DNA of 64,000 bases from Lachnoanaerobaculum umeaense (GCF_003589745.1 NZ_CP032364.1:2418001-2482000); one strand, 5' to 3'; numbered from the stretch's first letter, positions 8,932 to 18,767 are shown. Program-made: numbers and translations. The notes: generated from the sequence alone by a model not told the origin.

Positions 8932-10434
8932 TCAAAAAGTTTCATCTATATTTTTAAAAATTTCTTCTATATTGTCACTAATCGTTTGCATTTTTTGTAA
9001 AGTTATTTCTTGAGTTTTAAGCATATGGAATTTCCCCGGTAAATATTTTTCACCACAGATTTCCATGCTTATATTTTCCGAATATTCTGAACAGATTTCA
9101 ACTTTGTAGCTCGTTATATTAGAATCACCATTTATACTAGTTCCATCACTGACATCATATAATGTGATTTTCAAACAATCATTTGGATTTTGGTACATTT
9201 TTTCTTTTACTCTTTCCAATACTGAATTGGGAAGAAGTGCAATTATTAGTGCTATTCCTGACAAAGCAGCACTGGCATTTCCCATTATAGCTTTTACTGC
9301 ATCAGGAATCACTTTGATATATGTCAATCCTGTAAATGACAATGATACTGCACTCAAAAAATTGGAGCCGTCACTTGCTATACTTTTTCCCTGTGCTACT
9401 CTCACTGACATAAAATCTCTAACTAACCAATTATATTCCGGTGCTAAATACATAATTACAACCTCATTACCTTTATTATTTTTATAAAGGTAATTTAATA
9501 ACCTTAAATAGCCATATACATCAGGATTACTTTTTTTTAATCCGGGATTTAAAATCCACACTCCCGCTGTATAATTGCTATCTAATTTTTCTTTTTCCTG
9601 ATTACCAATAAGTTTATAATCAAATGTATTTTCTCCCGGACAATCAACTTCAAAATAGTAATCTGTATCTGCAAAAAGAATTACATTTATCCAATAGTAC
9701 CAGTAATATGGGCTTGGTACATATTTATAATTGTCCTCACGAATTTCTAACATACTTTCTCGAAATTTTTCTTCTTTTTTCACATGTTTTTGTATCATAT
9801 ATTCACCTATGCATTCTAACTTTCCCATTTTACTTTCATAGATAAATACATCTCCCGGCGTACCACAAGTTTTATCATAATATAGTCCTATCCCAAATTT
9901 ATACGCACCTGAGTTTTTAACCTTTACATGTCCTAAAAAATCACTCCCATCAGATCCTCTTTCCCAACTCCCCTTTACATCTTCCACTATCTCCACAGCA
10001 CCTTTAACATTTATATTCTCATAGCTTGGTGATGTTTGACCTGATGTTTTGAATGAAACTACTCCTCCTATTTTACATATCGTAGTAGAGTCCTTTGTAA
10101 CTACATACTTCATTTTTTTGGTTATAGAGTCTTCTATCTGCATAGTTTGCTTTCTTTCAACAGACCATTCGCTAAGTTCATGATTGCATTTACATGGATT
10201 TCTTCTATTCTTATAACACATTCCAAATCCTCTTATATTTTGAGCCGTACAATCACTTGTTATTATCATAGGCCTTCCATCTGCTAATACAATTCCATGA
10301 TCCTTTGGCAAATTTAATACGCATGTTTTGCTTCCATAGCTACAGGAAACCTCTGCACCTCTTACCACATATTCATATCCACCATACCCCTTCATTTCCT
10401 GATGCTCATACATTTTCTGTATATCGTTCGCCAC
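8932..10434 (-). CDS. DUF4280 PAAR-like spike tip with C-terminal effector-like extension
   Basis: This 500-residue protein starts at GTG after AAAGGGG. Residues 18-130 match the DUF4280 PAAR-like pattern: YVVRGAEVSCSYGS, then a cysteine-containing middle (FGMCYKNRRNPCKC), then VTKDSTTICKIGGVVSF. These domains cap VgrG-type spikes. After the tip domain comes a C-terminal region of about 360 residues with no family I recognise. It includes a tryptophan/tyrosine-rich stretch (YYWYYWINVILF) near 245 and a long hydrophobic segment near 370-410 that could be membrane-active. The gene follows the second VgrG gene and precedes LRR1. I read it as a specialised tip effector. The extension might instead be a structural cap. 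Confidence 0.88.
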   Translation of the reverse strand: MANDIQKMYEHQEMKGYGGYEYVVRGAEVSCSYGSKTCVLNLPKDHGIVLADGRPMIITSDCTAQNIRGFGMCYKNRRNPCKCNHELSEWSVERKQTMQIEDSITKKMKYVVTKDSTTICKIGGVVSFKTSGQTSPSYENINVKGAVEIVEDVKGSWERGSDGSDFLGHVKVKNSGAYKFGIGLYYDKTCGTPGDVFIYESKMGKLECIGEYMIQKHVKKEEKFRESMLEIREDNYKYVPSPYYWYYWINVILFADTDYYFEVDCPGENTFDYKLIGNQEKEKLDSNYTAGVWILNPGLKKSNPDVYGYLRLLNYLYKNNKGNEVVIMYLAPEYNWLVRDFMSVRVAQGKSIASDGSNFLSAVSLSFTGLTYIKVIPDAVKAIMGNASAALSGIALIIALLPNSVLERVKEKMYQNPNDCLKITLYDVSDGTSINGDSNITSYKVEICSEYSENISMEICGEKYLPGKFHMLKTQEITLQKMQTISDNIEEIFKNIDETF

Positions 10435-10481
10435 TTTGCACCCCTTTCATTGGATTTGTACTCCATTACTACAACATATCT

Positions 10482-11723
10482 TTAATCACTTATATACACG
10501 ATCTCTTCTTTGCTGTTTAATTTTATATTTCTTGCCTTTATGGTCAATTTATCTGCTGCACTTATGTTCACATCTCCATTACCTGTAAGCTTGAATCTTC
10601 TGTCATTTATGGTAAGTATATCATTTGAAATGAAGCTTATTCCTTCCTTTGAGAAATTAAGACTTTTCTTTCCCACTTCCAATTGCTTTTTATTTTCATC
10701 ATTACCATTACTACCGAAGGTTCGTAATACATACATATCCCCTGTACCCATACCTGATATATAAAGTTGTGCTCTCTCTCCTACATCCGGTACCGCATAT
10801 AATATATTTCCGGTCTCAGGATACCAATCAAATCCATAATCCGGCTCTTTTTTGTCTATATCAAGTCTTAAGTATACTTTTCCATCCTTATATTTCTTAA
10901 TTTTCCCCATAAGGCTCAAACCTATTATATTTTCATTTCCAAGCGGATATATCATATCGTCTATATATGACCTTTCAACTCCTTGAAAATTAAATATAAG
11001 CTCACCTTTTGTAAACTCCACCTCTTTTTTATATAAAGTTAAAATCTTATTATCTAACGCTATGCTGTCACCTATATCATAAGAGTTATATGTCCTTAGC
11101 CTATACTCTATCCGACTTGTATTCTCCTTTTTCTTGATCAGATCTCTGCTCTCACTTATAATACCTCCCGGCTCAATCATGTGTCCTGTATGTATGCCCA
11201 TATGAATATATGGCTTATCATATTCCATACCCGGATACAGAAATGTTTTTATGCAGGATGCCATCCTAACTGCAAAGGCCCAGGCACTCTCCTTATAGCA
11301 AAGTACAGGCCTTTCAATTTCCTTATCCTTTATATTGTAGTTGCCGATATCTCCTGAGTATCTTCTAACTACTTCACATGCGAGGTCACTATAAGTTTTT
11401 TCTATATTTTGAAATGATTCTGTATGCTCTTTATCGTCTAATTTTTTACTGTATGAATATGCTTTAAGGTCAAAATAATGTACATCGGCGGATGAATGAA
11501 TGCTTATTTCTTCCACAAATCCTCTAAATACAGTGTTTCCTTTGTATTTTATATGGATATCCATATCCTTTTTGTCTGTAAAAATTGTTTCTCCGAGTTT
11601 TCCCTCCAACACCCCGTTAATATTACAGCAGGTATGCATGTTTGGAACAGTTTTTATAACAAAATTTTCAACCAGATAAATAGGTAGTGCTATTTCTATT
11701 TCTAAATTTTCTATAATCAGCAT
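10482..11723 (-). CDS. VgrG-like spike/hub protein, copy 2
   Basis: I start at the ATG at 11723, seven bases after AAAGGGA; an earlier in-frame ATG seven codons upstream lacks a ribosome site. The first about 260 residues resemble the gp27/gpD hub, with LVENFVIKTVPNMHT near the start and a weakly kept IDDMIYPLG. An OB-fold (gp5-like) domain follows with YPETGNILYAVPDVGERAQLYI. A short beta-rich tail ends in TIKARNIKLNS, as in VgrG needles. The family forms the trimeric puncturing spike at the head of contractile systems. It directly precedes the DUF4280 tip gene, so this copy probably carries that tip. Confidence 0.85.
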   Translation of the reverse strand: MLIIENLEIEIALPIYLVENFVIKTVPNMHTCCNINGVLEGKLGETIFTDKKDMDIHIKYKGNTVFRGFVEEISIHSSADVHYFDLKAYSYSKKLDDKEHTESFQNIEKTYSDLACEVVRRYSGDIGNYNIKDKEIERPVLCYKESAWAFAVRMASCIKTFLYPGMEYDKPYIHMGIHTGHMIEPGGIISESRDLIKKKENTSRIEYRLRTYNSYDIGDSIALDNKILTLYKKEVEFTKGELIFNFQGVERSYIDDMIYPLGNENIIGLSLMGKIKKYKDGKVYLRLDIDKKEPDYGFDWYPETGNILYAVPDVGERAQLYISGMGTGDMYVLRTFGSNGNDENKKQLEVGKKSLNFSKEGISFISNDILTINDRRFKLTGNGDVNISAADKLTIKARNIKLNSKEEIVYISD

Positions 11724-11761
11724 AAAAAATCCCTTTCTGCTCACATCAAAAGCACATTTTT

Positions 11762-13114
11762 TCAGCTTATATGAATACCTTCACCACTCACAGTTATTCC
11801 GTCTTTTAATATTATTTGTGTATCATCTTGTAAAAGCATAATCCTTTTACCTGCCACCATGGATATATTTGAATCCTCACTGCTTATCTCAACAGTGTCT
11901 TTTGCTTTTATCAAAATACTTCCACTGCTTACTATCTTGACTCCTGTACTGTCATTTAGTTCAATATAATCTCCCGTATCGCTTTTTATGGTTATACCGT
12001 CCGGTGTCAGCCTTATTTCTTTTCCGTATTTATTTCGCCAAATCTTATTTTCAGGATCGGTTCGTATTCCATCGCCCTCATTTTCATGTACCGCACTGCA
12101 AACATAGGCTTTTTCTTCATTTTCTGTGGGAAAATACAGTCTTACGCTGTCTCCCTCTTCCGGCATGCAATACCACCCCGCTCCGTCACTTGAAGAATAT
12201 ACAGTGGAAAAATCAAACCATCTTTCTATTTCTTCATCCTTATTTTCTATATCCTCTATTGCTATCTTAACCTTTTCTTTTTCTACATTTGTAACTTTAG
12301 CGTAAAGTGATGCTCCTATTATTTTTAAATCATACTTGCTTTCTTTTTTTACTACATAGTCTATATCCTGTGTTAAATAATATGTATGGTAAAGTTCACT
12401 TCCCTCTGTTTTAGATAAAATTTTTACTATACGGTAGTCCCTTCTGTTAAAGCTTACTCTGTCTCCTAAACAATGGATTTCCCTTGATTTGACTTCATAA
12501 ACTGTATATGCTTTATTTACAACAATACGCACATCACCAGAGGTTAAAACCTTGCTTTCTCTTTTTGGCATACCGAAAAAATACTTCACTCCTTCACTCT
12601 GATAATCTGCCATTATTACTGTGTTCTTTAAAGCAGCAATCCTTTTTATAAAGTTCCAGTCGTTTTCTTCATACTGTACCAAAAATCCGGGCAATACTCC
12701 CTTTCCATCTTCTCCTGTTATATAGTATGACTCTTCATATCCTTCTTTTAATGCATTAAGTATATCAGCATATTCTCCGGTACCCTTAGAAAATCCTCTT
12801 GTATGTACTTTTTCTTCCATTAAAGAACTTCCTGTGATCAATTCCAATTCAACAAGGAAACTTCCGCTTTCCTTAAAAAAACATATCCTTTCCAACAGTC
12901 CGTAAAATATCGTACTCTCCTTATCCGCTTCATCAAGGGCATCCACCCTTACCCATCTTGTATTTTTAGCGATATTTACATACTCGTCTTCTCTTTTTTC
13001 TTCTATTATGGCTCTTATTATTGCCATACCATGCTTGCCCACCTCATGTTTTGCTTCATATCCCGTTACCGCAAGTACATCAAAAATATCAAGTTTTATA
13101 AGGTTTTCTCTCAT
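11762..13114 (-). CDS. VgrG/Pvc8-family spike protein, copy 1
   Basis: This 450-residue protein has clear VgrG landmarks. The hub domain contains LVQYEENDWNFIKRIAA near residue 145, a hallmark of the family. The OB-fold region shows GWYCMPEEGDSVRLYFP near 330. A beta-helical needle tail follows (KIWRNKYGKEIRLTPDGI and repeats like SGSILIKAKDTVEIS). It is more canonical than the copy directly downstream. Its start overlaps the stop of the 158-residue gene by four bases (ATGA), so translation is coupled. Two different VgrGs in a row suggest either a hetero-assembled spike or alternative spikes for different payloads. Confidence 0.93.
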   Translation of the reverse strand: MRENLIKLDIFDVLAVTGYEAKHEVGKHGMAIIRAIIEEKREDEYVNIAKNTRWVRVDALDEADKESTIFYGLLERICFFKESGSFLVELELITGSSLMEEKVHTRGFSKGTGEYADILNALKEGYEESYYITGEDGKGVLPGFLVQYEENDWNFIKRIAALKNTVIMADYQSEGVKYFFGMPKRESKVLTSGDVRIVVNKAYTVYEVKSREIHCLGDRVSFNRRDYRIVKILSKTEGSELYHTYYLTQDIDYVVKKESKYDLKIIGASLYAKVTNVEKEKVKIAIEDIENKDEEIERWFDFSTVYSSSDGAGWYCMPEEGDSVRLYFPTENEEKAYVCSAVHENEGDGIRTDPENKIWRNKYGKEIRLTPDGITIKSDTGDYIELNDSTGVKIVSSGSILIKAKDTVEISSEDSNISMVAGKRIMLLQDDTQIILKDGITVSGEGIHIS

Positions 13115-13587
13115 ACATCCTCCTCCACTTCCACAAACTCTATTCCCTTAACGCCTCTTCTTATTAAGCTTTCTGCAAAATCAAGATTTACAATAAATCT
13201 TATCTTTTTGTTCTCTTCCCTGACAGCTTTAAAGAAATTATTGAAATCAGTGTTTAGCAAATTTTTTGTAAAAAGCAAATAATAGCTTTGCATCTCTCTA
13301 CTCTCTTTATCTATCAGCATAACTCTTTTTACAAAGATTTCTACATCAAAAAGAAGCAATACTTCTCTAAATCTTTCTGAAATAAGGGGATATACATTCA
13401 TCATCAAATCAGGAAATATAAAATTCTTTGTTTTTTCTATTTCAAGAACAAGTTCTCTTGGTATTTCATAAAATCTTTCATTAAGAGTATCTATATTACT
13501 TGGAATATTCTCCGATGTATATATTCGTATTCCCCTCATATTTTCAAGATTTTCTTTTATATAAAAATATGGCAAGTTTCCTTTCAT
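13111..13587 (-). CDS. hypothetical protein, 158 aa, possible DUF1629/Imm11-like C-terminus
   Basis: This small soluble protein has no signal peptide or membrane segment. I do not recognise it with confidence. The final part (VNLDFAESLIRRGVKGIEFVEV) recalls the end of the DUF1629/Imm11 family, where a helix is followed by GxxFxEV. It is translationally coupled to the first VgrG gene (ATGA overlap), so it is likely made in step with the spike. Candidates are a spike-loading adaptor, a baseplate component or an immunity protein. The coupling to VgrG rather than to a toxin gene favours an assembly role. Confidence 0.75.
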   Translation of the reverse strand: MKGNLPYFYIKENLENMRGIRIYTSENIPSNIDTLNERFYEIPRELVLEIEKTKNFIFPDLMMNVYPLISERFREVLLLFDVEIFVKRVMLIDKESREMQSYYLLFTKNLLNTDFNNFFKAVREENKKIRFIVNLDFAESLIRRGVKGIEFVEVEEDV

Positions 13588-13632
13588 AGTTTCTCCATAA
13601 TTATTCTCTTTATATTTATCGTTTCATGTTTT

Positions 13633-14598
13633 CTACCACTGATGGTATTCTTTTGCAAAGTCAAAGTAGAAAAACTTACTCTTGCCAACCTCCAAGATGT
13701 CTCCTTCTTTTAAATCTTTCGATGTATATGTTGCCGATTCATTTAGCCTTACAAATCCCATGGACTCTTCTCCAAGAAGTGTTCCTTGCAAATTTCTTGT
13801 ATCATAGGCTATAACAGCATGATTCTTATCTCTTATATCTTCATCTCCTATAATCTGTATGCTCATAATATCATGACTTCCTATATAGTTTTTTCCTTCC
13901 GTTACATTATAAGACTTTCCTTGACGCTTTCCTTCTATACATACAAGCCATGCATAAGTCGGCTTTTCTTCTTCAAAAGAAAGATTTTTACCTACCCTTT
14001 TATCTCTGTATTTTTCTTCCTCCGTTGGTTTTTCTCTTTTAAGCTTCCTATACTTTCTCTCTTTTTTTATCAGTTTTTCTTTATCCTCATTATCTATCTC
14101 TTCATATTCAAATCCCGGAAAATATTTGATGATTGCGGATAAAAGCTCCACATACATGAACTTACTCTCACCTATTTCCAAGATATCTTTATTTTTAAGA
14201 ACATATTTATCATATACAGGCTTATTATCCATATATACAATTCCATCAGCTCTTGCAGGAATCATGTTTGCTTCTCTTGTCTCTTTATCAAAAAATACTA
14301 AGGCAAACTTACCAAGCATCTTCTCATCCCCAAGTATCTGTATTTCATTGTCTCTGTCAGTACCTATAAAGTTTTCTCCGAAGCTTATTACATAACTCTT
14401 CCCTCGTCTTGCACCCTCTATACATACAAGCCACGCACATACCGGTCGTTCTTCCTTTAGGGAAAGCCCACATTCTTTTCTTAAATTTACATAGACCTTT
14501 TCAGGAGTGTCCAGATCAAAACCACAGTGTGGACATATTGTCCCATATCTTGTTTTTGAAAACCTGTGTCCGTAAGGGCAGTCCATTATGTTTGACAT
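13633..14598 (-). CDS. zinc-ribbon protein with two FHA domains
   Basis: The start ATG follows AGGAGG by five bases. Residues 7-27 form a zinc ribbon (CPYGHRF, then CPHCG). Two FHA-like domains follow at about 55-155 and 215-320, each opening with a CAWLVCIEG- or YAWLVCIEG-type strand. They are joined by a very basic, glutamate-rich linker. FHA domains bind phosphothreonine, but the usual Ser-Arg-x-His signature is missing here: the first domain reads LGKFALVFF and the second DKNHAVIAY. Binding may be lost or altered. It resembles the single-FHA zinc-ribbon protein at 22757-23248. In type VI systems Fha proteins control assembly, and that is the likely job here. Confidence 0.88.
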   Translation of the reverse strand: MSNIMDCPYGHRFSKTRYGTICPHCGFDLDTPEKVYVNLRKECGLSLKEERPVCAWLVCIEGARRGKSYVISFGENFIGTDRDNEIQILGDEKMLGKFALVFFDKETREANMIPARADGIVYMDNKPVYDKYVLKNKDILEIGESKFMYVELLSAIIKYFPGFEYEEIDNEDKEKLIKKERKYRKLKREKPTEEEKYRDKRVGKNLSFEEEKPTYAWLVCIEGKRQGKSYNVTEGKNYIGSHDIMSIQIIGDEDIRDKNHAVIAYDTRNLQGTLLGEESMGFVRLNESATYTSKDLKEGDILEVGKSKFFYFDFAKEYHQW

Positions 14599-14617
14599 CT
14601 TTTCCTCCTAACTGCTG

Positions 14618-15394
14618 CTAATCTACCAAGATCTTTCTTTGCATAAAGCCTGTAGTCCTATGTCCGTCAGGATTTTTTGCACTGTTTAATATATCCAAAA
14701 GTCCGGTATAAATTTCTTTATTGCTTAGGTGTGCTCCTTTTAGCTTTCCTTCCTTAACTGCAATATAGTTTTCTATAATACTTCTTTCTATTCCTTCCAT
14801 ACTGTTTATAACCATATAACAAAAGGTTCTGTCAGTTTCTTCACATTTTTTTGTATTAAGGTATTCTTTAGCATATGCTTTTAATACATCTATATTAAAT
14901 GACTTCTCACCATAACCTGCATAATCTGCATTCATCAGATGTATAGTGTCATACTCAGATCTCATATCGGCAAAGTCAAGATAAGTATCCCTTAATATAA
15001 ACCCCGACTTAAGCAAAAAGTCGCAAAGTAAAATCTCTCCATCACTATTTTCTTCCTCCTCAGAAAGAAAAGCCTCTATTTCGCTTATTATAAAGTCTTT
15101 ATCCCTTACCTCTTTACGCTTTAACTTTAAATACTCCCTTTGTTCGGTATTGGTGTAGGCTACTTTTATTTCTTTATGTATCTGATATACCTCTCCTTTT
15201 AGCTTTACAATTCCCTTTCCTATGATAATACATTTATTTTCATGGTCTGAGCTTAATCTTAGGCCTCTTATAACTCCGTTTGTATATCCATCATAAAGAA
15301 TTGAGAGCAGATCCCTTGGGTAGTCTCTTATTATTTCAAGCGCCTCTTTTTTTAAGATTCTTCCGTTCTCAAACACAGGGTATCTGTTTTCCAT
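14618..15394 (-). CDS. hypothetical protein, 258 aa, candidate baseplate component
   Basis: No family is recognised with confidence. The ATG follows GAAGGAG. The N-terminal half is beta-rich with a patterned stretch (GYTNGVIRGLRLSSDHEN, then GKGIVKLKGEVYQI) that resembles the N-terminal domain of phage baseplate or tail-fibre attachment proteins. The C-terminal half is helical. There is no signal peptide or membrane segment. It sits 20 bases upstream of the FHA/zinc-ribbon gene and 18 bases after the Hsp70-like gene, inside the injection-system locus. A structural role in the baseplate is my best guess, based mainly on position and the weak N-terminal likeness. Confidence 0.75.
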   Translation of the reverse strand: MENRYPVFENGRILKKEALEIIRDYPRDLLSILYDGYTNGVIRGLRLSSDHENKCIIIGKGIVKLKGEVYQIHKEIKVAYTNTEQREYLKLKRKEVRDKDFIISEIEAFLSEEEENSDGEILLCDFLLKSGFILRDTYLDFADMRSEYDTIHLMNADYAGYGEKSFNIDVLKAYAKEYLNTKKCEETDRTFCYMVINSMEGIERSIIENYIAVKEGKLKGAHLSNKEIYTGLLDILNSAKNPDGHRTTGFMQRKILVD

Positions 15395-15412
15395 TAGCTT
15401 CTCCTTCTATAT

Positions 15413-18013
15413 TTAGTGTTCTCCATCAAAAAAGTCACAAATCCACTCGTCGGTTTCAAACTTATACTCCTGCCCCTCTCCTGCATATAATATATCTTTC
15501 AACCTATATACCGGTACTATCTGAAATCCCCATTTTTTATAGTCTACAAAGGCAAATATCTTCAGTTCTCCATTTTGTATATCATCAGTGTCTTCCTGCT
15601 TAATATATCCGCTATATCTTCCGGCAAGTTCCATTCTGTCAGTCTCTCTTGCCTCATCTTTTTTAAAGTGAAACAGATATTCATATCTTATATTCTCCGA
15701 AGCATCATACAGATACATTCTAAGTAATATATCCTCCAAACTTCTTAACAAACTACCGGTCATTTTATTACATTCAAAACCGTCAATGAGCACTTCCTCT
15801 TTGCCTGAATAGGACAATGCCTTAATCTTATATGGTATCAGTGCCTCTTCTTCTCGAATATCAAAACCTGCATATCCTGTACGCTTATCATACAGATATC
15901 TCATAAGTCCATCGACACATGCAAGTTTAAGTTCTTCTTTTTTAACACTTCCTCCACTTTGCATCATATTACCGGGTACAAATTCTTTCAGTGCATCTCT
16001 AAAAAGACCGATCTTGCAGGACTGCCCTGTAAGCCTTATCATATCAAAGTTATAAAGTTCCCCATTTATATAAAGTCTTTCCATAAATGCTTTCATAACC
16101 GCATATATTTCACCGGCAATAAGCTTTTCCACTTCATAACGGTTAAAATTTATCTTTGGCATTTCTTCCAATATATCAAGTTTATCTTCTTTAAATATAG
16201 AAAGCTTATAACGATCCGCCTCAAGCCTTAGAAGTCCCGACTTTATATTCTTATCCTCAGGTACCTCTATAACAATATCATTTCCTGAAAAAAGTCCTTG
16301 TTTTATTTCATCTGCCAGGGTGAATAAAAAGAAGTAATTATTTCTTACTCTGTAATATCCTTCCTTTCCATAGGTCTCAAAGTTCTTAAAAGCAGTAGGT
16401 AAAATTTCTTCCACACTTTCATAAGCTTTTTGCAAACCCTCATAGAAGCTTTCCACACTTTCCTCATCAATATATCTGTAAGGATCTCCTGAAAGTTCAT
16501 CAATCACTTCACTACCGAGGTCTTTCTCAAGTCCAAGAAGTTTTGACACAATTTTCAATTTTAGAAGTTGCATTATTCTGTAGGTAATATTATTACCTCC
16601 AAAATCAGTATTACCGTTTTTGTAGCTGTTTTCCATGATATAGGTCTGTATATCACCCTTTGCATGTACCTTAAACTTACATGCACTAAGATCCGTGGTT
16701 CCTCCTCCACAGTCCATTATCAGTGCCTTATAGCTTTCACCGTCTTTCAAACGATTTTTCTCCCTCATCTTACTTATAAAACTATAAAGTACTGCTGTGC
16801 TTTCATCCAAAGTAACCTTTATTTCTAACGAAAGCATTTCCGACAAAATAACGAGCATTTGCTCATAAACATGTTTTTGCTTTACGGGTACTGTAATATA
16901 CACCTCTTTTATACAGCATTTAAAACTGTCTCTGGTAATGTCCAGTACATGCCTTAGGTATGCCCCTATAATCTCTATTCTTTGTACATATCTGTACCTT
17001 CCCTTTGAGTCTGTGAGTTCTTCCTTCCTCTCAAAATCTCCTACCCATCTTTTAATATCATAAAAGACTGAAAAACCTTTATCCGTATAGCTTAGATTGG
17101 CATACCACAAAGCTTTTCTTCCAAAAGCGTACTCTATACAATTCTCTTTAACCTCTGTTACAGCAACTACTGTCGGAATCATCATCTCCATAAAGTTTTC
17201 TCCACCGACAGATTCAAAAAAAACAGTATGACAGATGGTATTCTCCTTTATGCCTCTTTGCTTCGCCGTATTTATCTGCCTGTAATAGCTGCTGTCAGCA
17301 TACATAGCAACAGTTGTATTGGTAGAACCCAAATCTACAGCTATCGGCATGTGTAACTCAATAAGTGGAAGTACTTCAAAGTCCATTATAGGAAGTTTAT
17401 AGGCTTTATATTTTAGAAGTGACGCATTTACTTCTTTATCTCCTATATATGTATGATATATAAACTCTGAAACATCCCTTTCCATAAGATAAAGGCTGTA
17501 ATCCTTTGTTTCAGTAACAATGCATGAAAGATCAGCCTCTTTTACCAAATATAAAGAATCCTTTTTATCTCCCATTGCTACAACATTAAATACGGCACAC
17601 ACCTTTTTATCCCCACTTACAATCAGGGCATTTGTATTTAAGAATTTATCTTTGTACTCAATTTTATAATCATCTAAAAAGTTTAACGCAGCACCTTCAT
17701 AAATACTGATTTTCCCTGATATTCGAAGTTCTTCTTTCTCAGGCTCTCTTATAATGAACTTATCAAGGATTTGCTCTATACGCTCCCTTCCACCGGGTAT
17801 CTCTTTTCTTATCAACTCGTCTTCAAAACTTTGGCAATATGAAAGAATCATCTCTATAAGCTCTTCATTTGTCAGGTTCTTATCAAGTCCCTTTACTATA
17901 TGCTCCCTACGACAAACCTCCCTTAGTCTGTATTCACTCATTAACTCAAGCTCGCTTCTTGAATACAGTGCAGCCTGTTCCACTTTTATTTCTCTGTTAA
18001 GCTTATAGCCCAT
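15413..18013 (-). CDS. Hsp70/actin-fold ATPase with SAP-like N-terminus
   Basis: The 866-residue protein opens with a SAP-like helix pair (about residues 15-55, LSEYRLREVCRREHIVKGLD). From about residue 215 the actin/Hsp70 nucleotide-binding fold is clear: phosphate-1 loop VDLGSTNTTVAMY, phosphate-2 loop IMDCGGGTTDLSACKF near 425, and an adenosine-type motif IRLTGQSCKIGLF near 690. A beta-rich C-terminal region follows. It is larger than DnaK and lacks an obvious standard substrate-binding lid. It lies mid-locus between unknown genes. No ClpV-type unfoldase is seen, so this ATPase could help assemble or recycle the machine. That is inference. Confidence 0.88.
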   Translation of the reverse strand: MGYKLNREIKVEQAALYSRSELELMSEYRLREVCRREHIVKGLDKNLTNEELIEMILSYCQSFEDELIRKEIPGGRERIEQILDKFIIREPEKEELRISGKISIYEGAALNFLDDYKIEYKDKFLNTNALIVSGDKKVCAVFNVVAMGDKKDSLYLVKEADLSCIVTETKDYSLYLMERDVSEFIYHTYIGDKEVNASLLKYKAYKLPIMDFEVLPLIELHMPIAVDLGSTNTTVAMYADSSYYRQINTAKQRGIKENTICHTVFFESVGGENFMEMMIPTVVAVTEVKENCIEYAFGRKALWYANLSYTDKGFSVFYDIKRWVGDFERKEELTDSKGRYRYVQRIEIIGAYLRHVLDITRDSFKCCIKEVYITVPVKQKHVYEQMLVILSEMLSLEIKVTLDESTAVLYSFISKMREKNRLKDGESYKALIMDCGGGTTDLSACKFKVHAKGDIQTYIMENSYKNGNTDFGGNNITYRIMQLLKLKIVSKLLGLEKDLGSEVIDELSGDPYRYIDEESVESFYEGLQKAYESVEEILPTAFKNFETYGKEGYYRVRNNYFFLFTLADEIKQGLFSGNDIVIEVPEDKNIKSGLLRLEADRYKLSIFKEDKLDILEEMPKINFNRYEVEKLIAGEIYAVMKAFMERLYINGELYNFDMIRLTGQSCKIGLFRDALKEFVPGNMMQSGGSVKKEELKLACVDGLMRYLYDKRTGYAGFDIREEEALIPYKIKALSYSGKEEVLIDGFECNKMTGSLLRSLEDILLRMYLYDASENIRYEYLFHFKKDEARETDRMELAGRYSGYIKQEDTDDIQNGELKIFAFVDYKKWGFQIVPVYRLKDILYAGEGQEYKFETDEWICDFFDGEH

Positions 18014-18052
18014 AGCATTTCTACCGTCCTATACCTTTATTTTTATAATAGC

Positions 18053-18745
18053 CTAATATATTGCTATCTCTCCGATTCTCATACTCTCACCTACTCCTAT
18101 GATACCAAAATGATGTTTCCAAAAGACATCCATTTCATAAGACAATGACAAGAACATATCTTTAAGCATTTCTATTATTTCAATATCTTTTTTTGTCTTA
18201 TCCACCCCCGTAAAAAGAATAAGTTTTTTAACATTCTCACTATGAATGTAAAGATTAGAGTTTGGATAAAGCTCTCTCAATGCTTTTTTGAAAATGGTGA
18301 TATAATCACCACAGCTATATAAATCAAGCAGGCAAAATATAATTCTTTTCGCCTTTTCAAATCCCAGTTGAAATAGTGTCTCCCTAAACCTCTTCAGAAA
18401 TACTTCTGACTCTATTTCTTTTAATATATACATCGCCCTAAGATCCTTTTTATCCGTTCCGCTCCTAAGATCCCATACTGCTATATAATGCATCATCACA
18501 TCCAGAAATAGTTCCCGTATATGTTCATATCCTACTATGTCCGGCAAAAATATATCACCCAGTTCATTTGAAAAACGATACAAAGGATTCACTTCCAATT
18601 CCGTATCTTCAACTGTATCATAATTTAAAAAATCAAAAGAACTTTCCGTATACGGGCTGGGACTTTTACTGTTTATAAATCTAAGTTCTTCCAATTTGTA
18701 TCCGTTTCTCTTTGCTTTTAATACAATTTCCCATATGCAGTTCAT
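18053..18745 (-). CDS. hypothetical protein, 230 aa, possible TssG-position gene
   Basis: I do not recognise this protein. It is soluble and mixed alpha/beta with no signal peptide. The C-terminus (HHFGIIGVGESMRIGEIAIY) looks like a conserved closing segment. It follows the 425-residue unknown gene by 22 bases and precedes the Hsp70-like gene. A large unknown followed by a smaller one after the tube and sheath genes is the order of TssF and TssG in Gram-negative type VI clusters. I note that parallel without claiming homology. The start codon has only a weak ribosome site. Confidence 0.75.
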   Translation of the reverse strand: MNCIWEIVLKAKRNGYKLEELRFINSKSPSPYTESSFDFLNYDTVEDTELEVNPLYRFSNELGDIFLPDIVGYEHIRELFLDVMMHYIAVWDLRSGTDKKDLRAMYILKEIESEVFLKRFRETLFQLGFEKAKRIIFCLLDLYSCGDYITIFKKALRELYPNSNLYIHSENVKKLILFTGVDKTKKDIEIIEMLKDMFLSLSYEMDVFWKHHFGIIGVGESMRIGEIAIY

Positions 18746-18767
18746 ACTTTGCTCTCGCTTCCTACAC

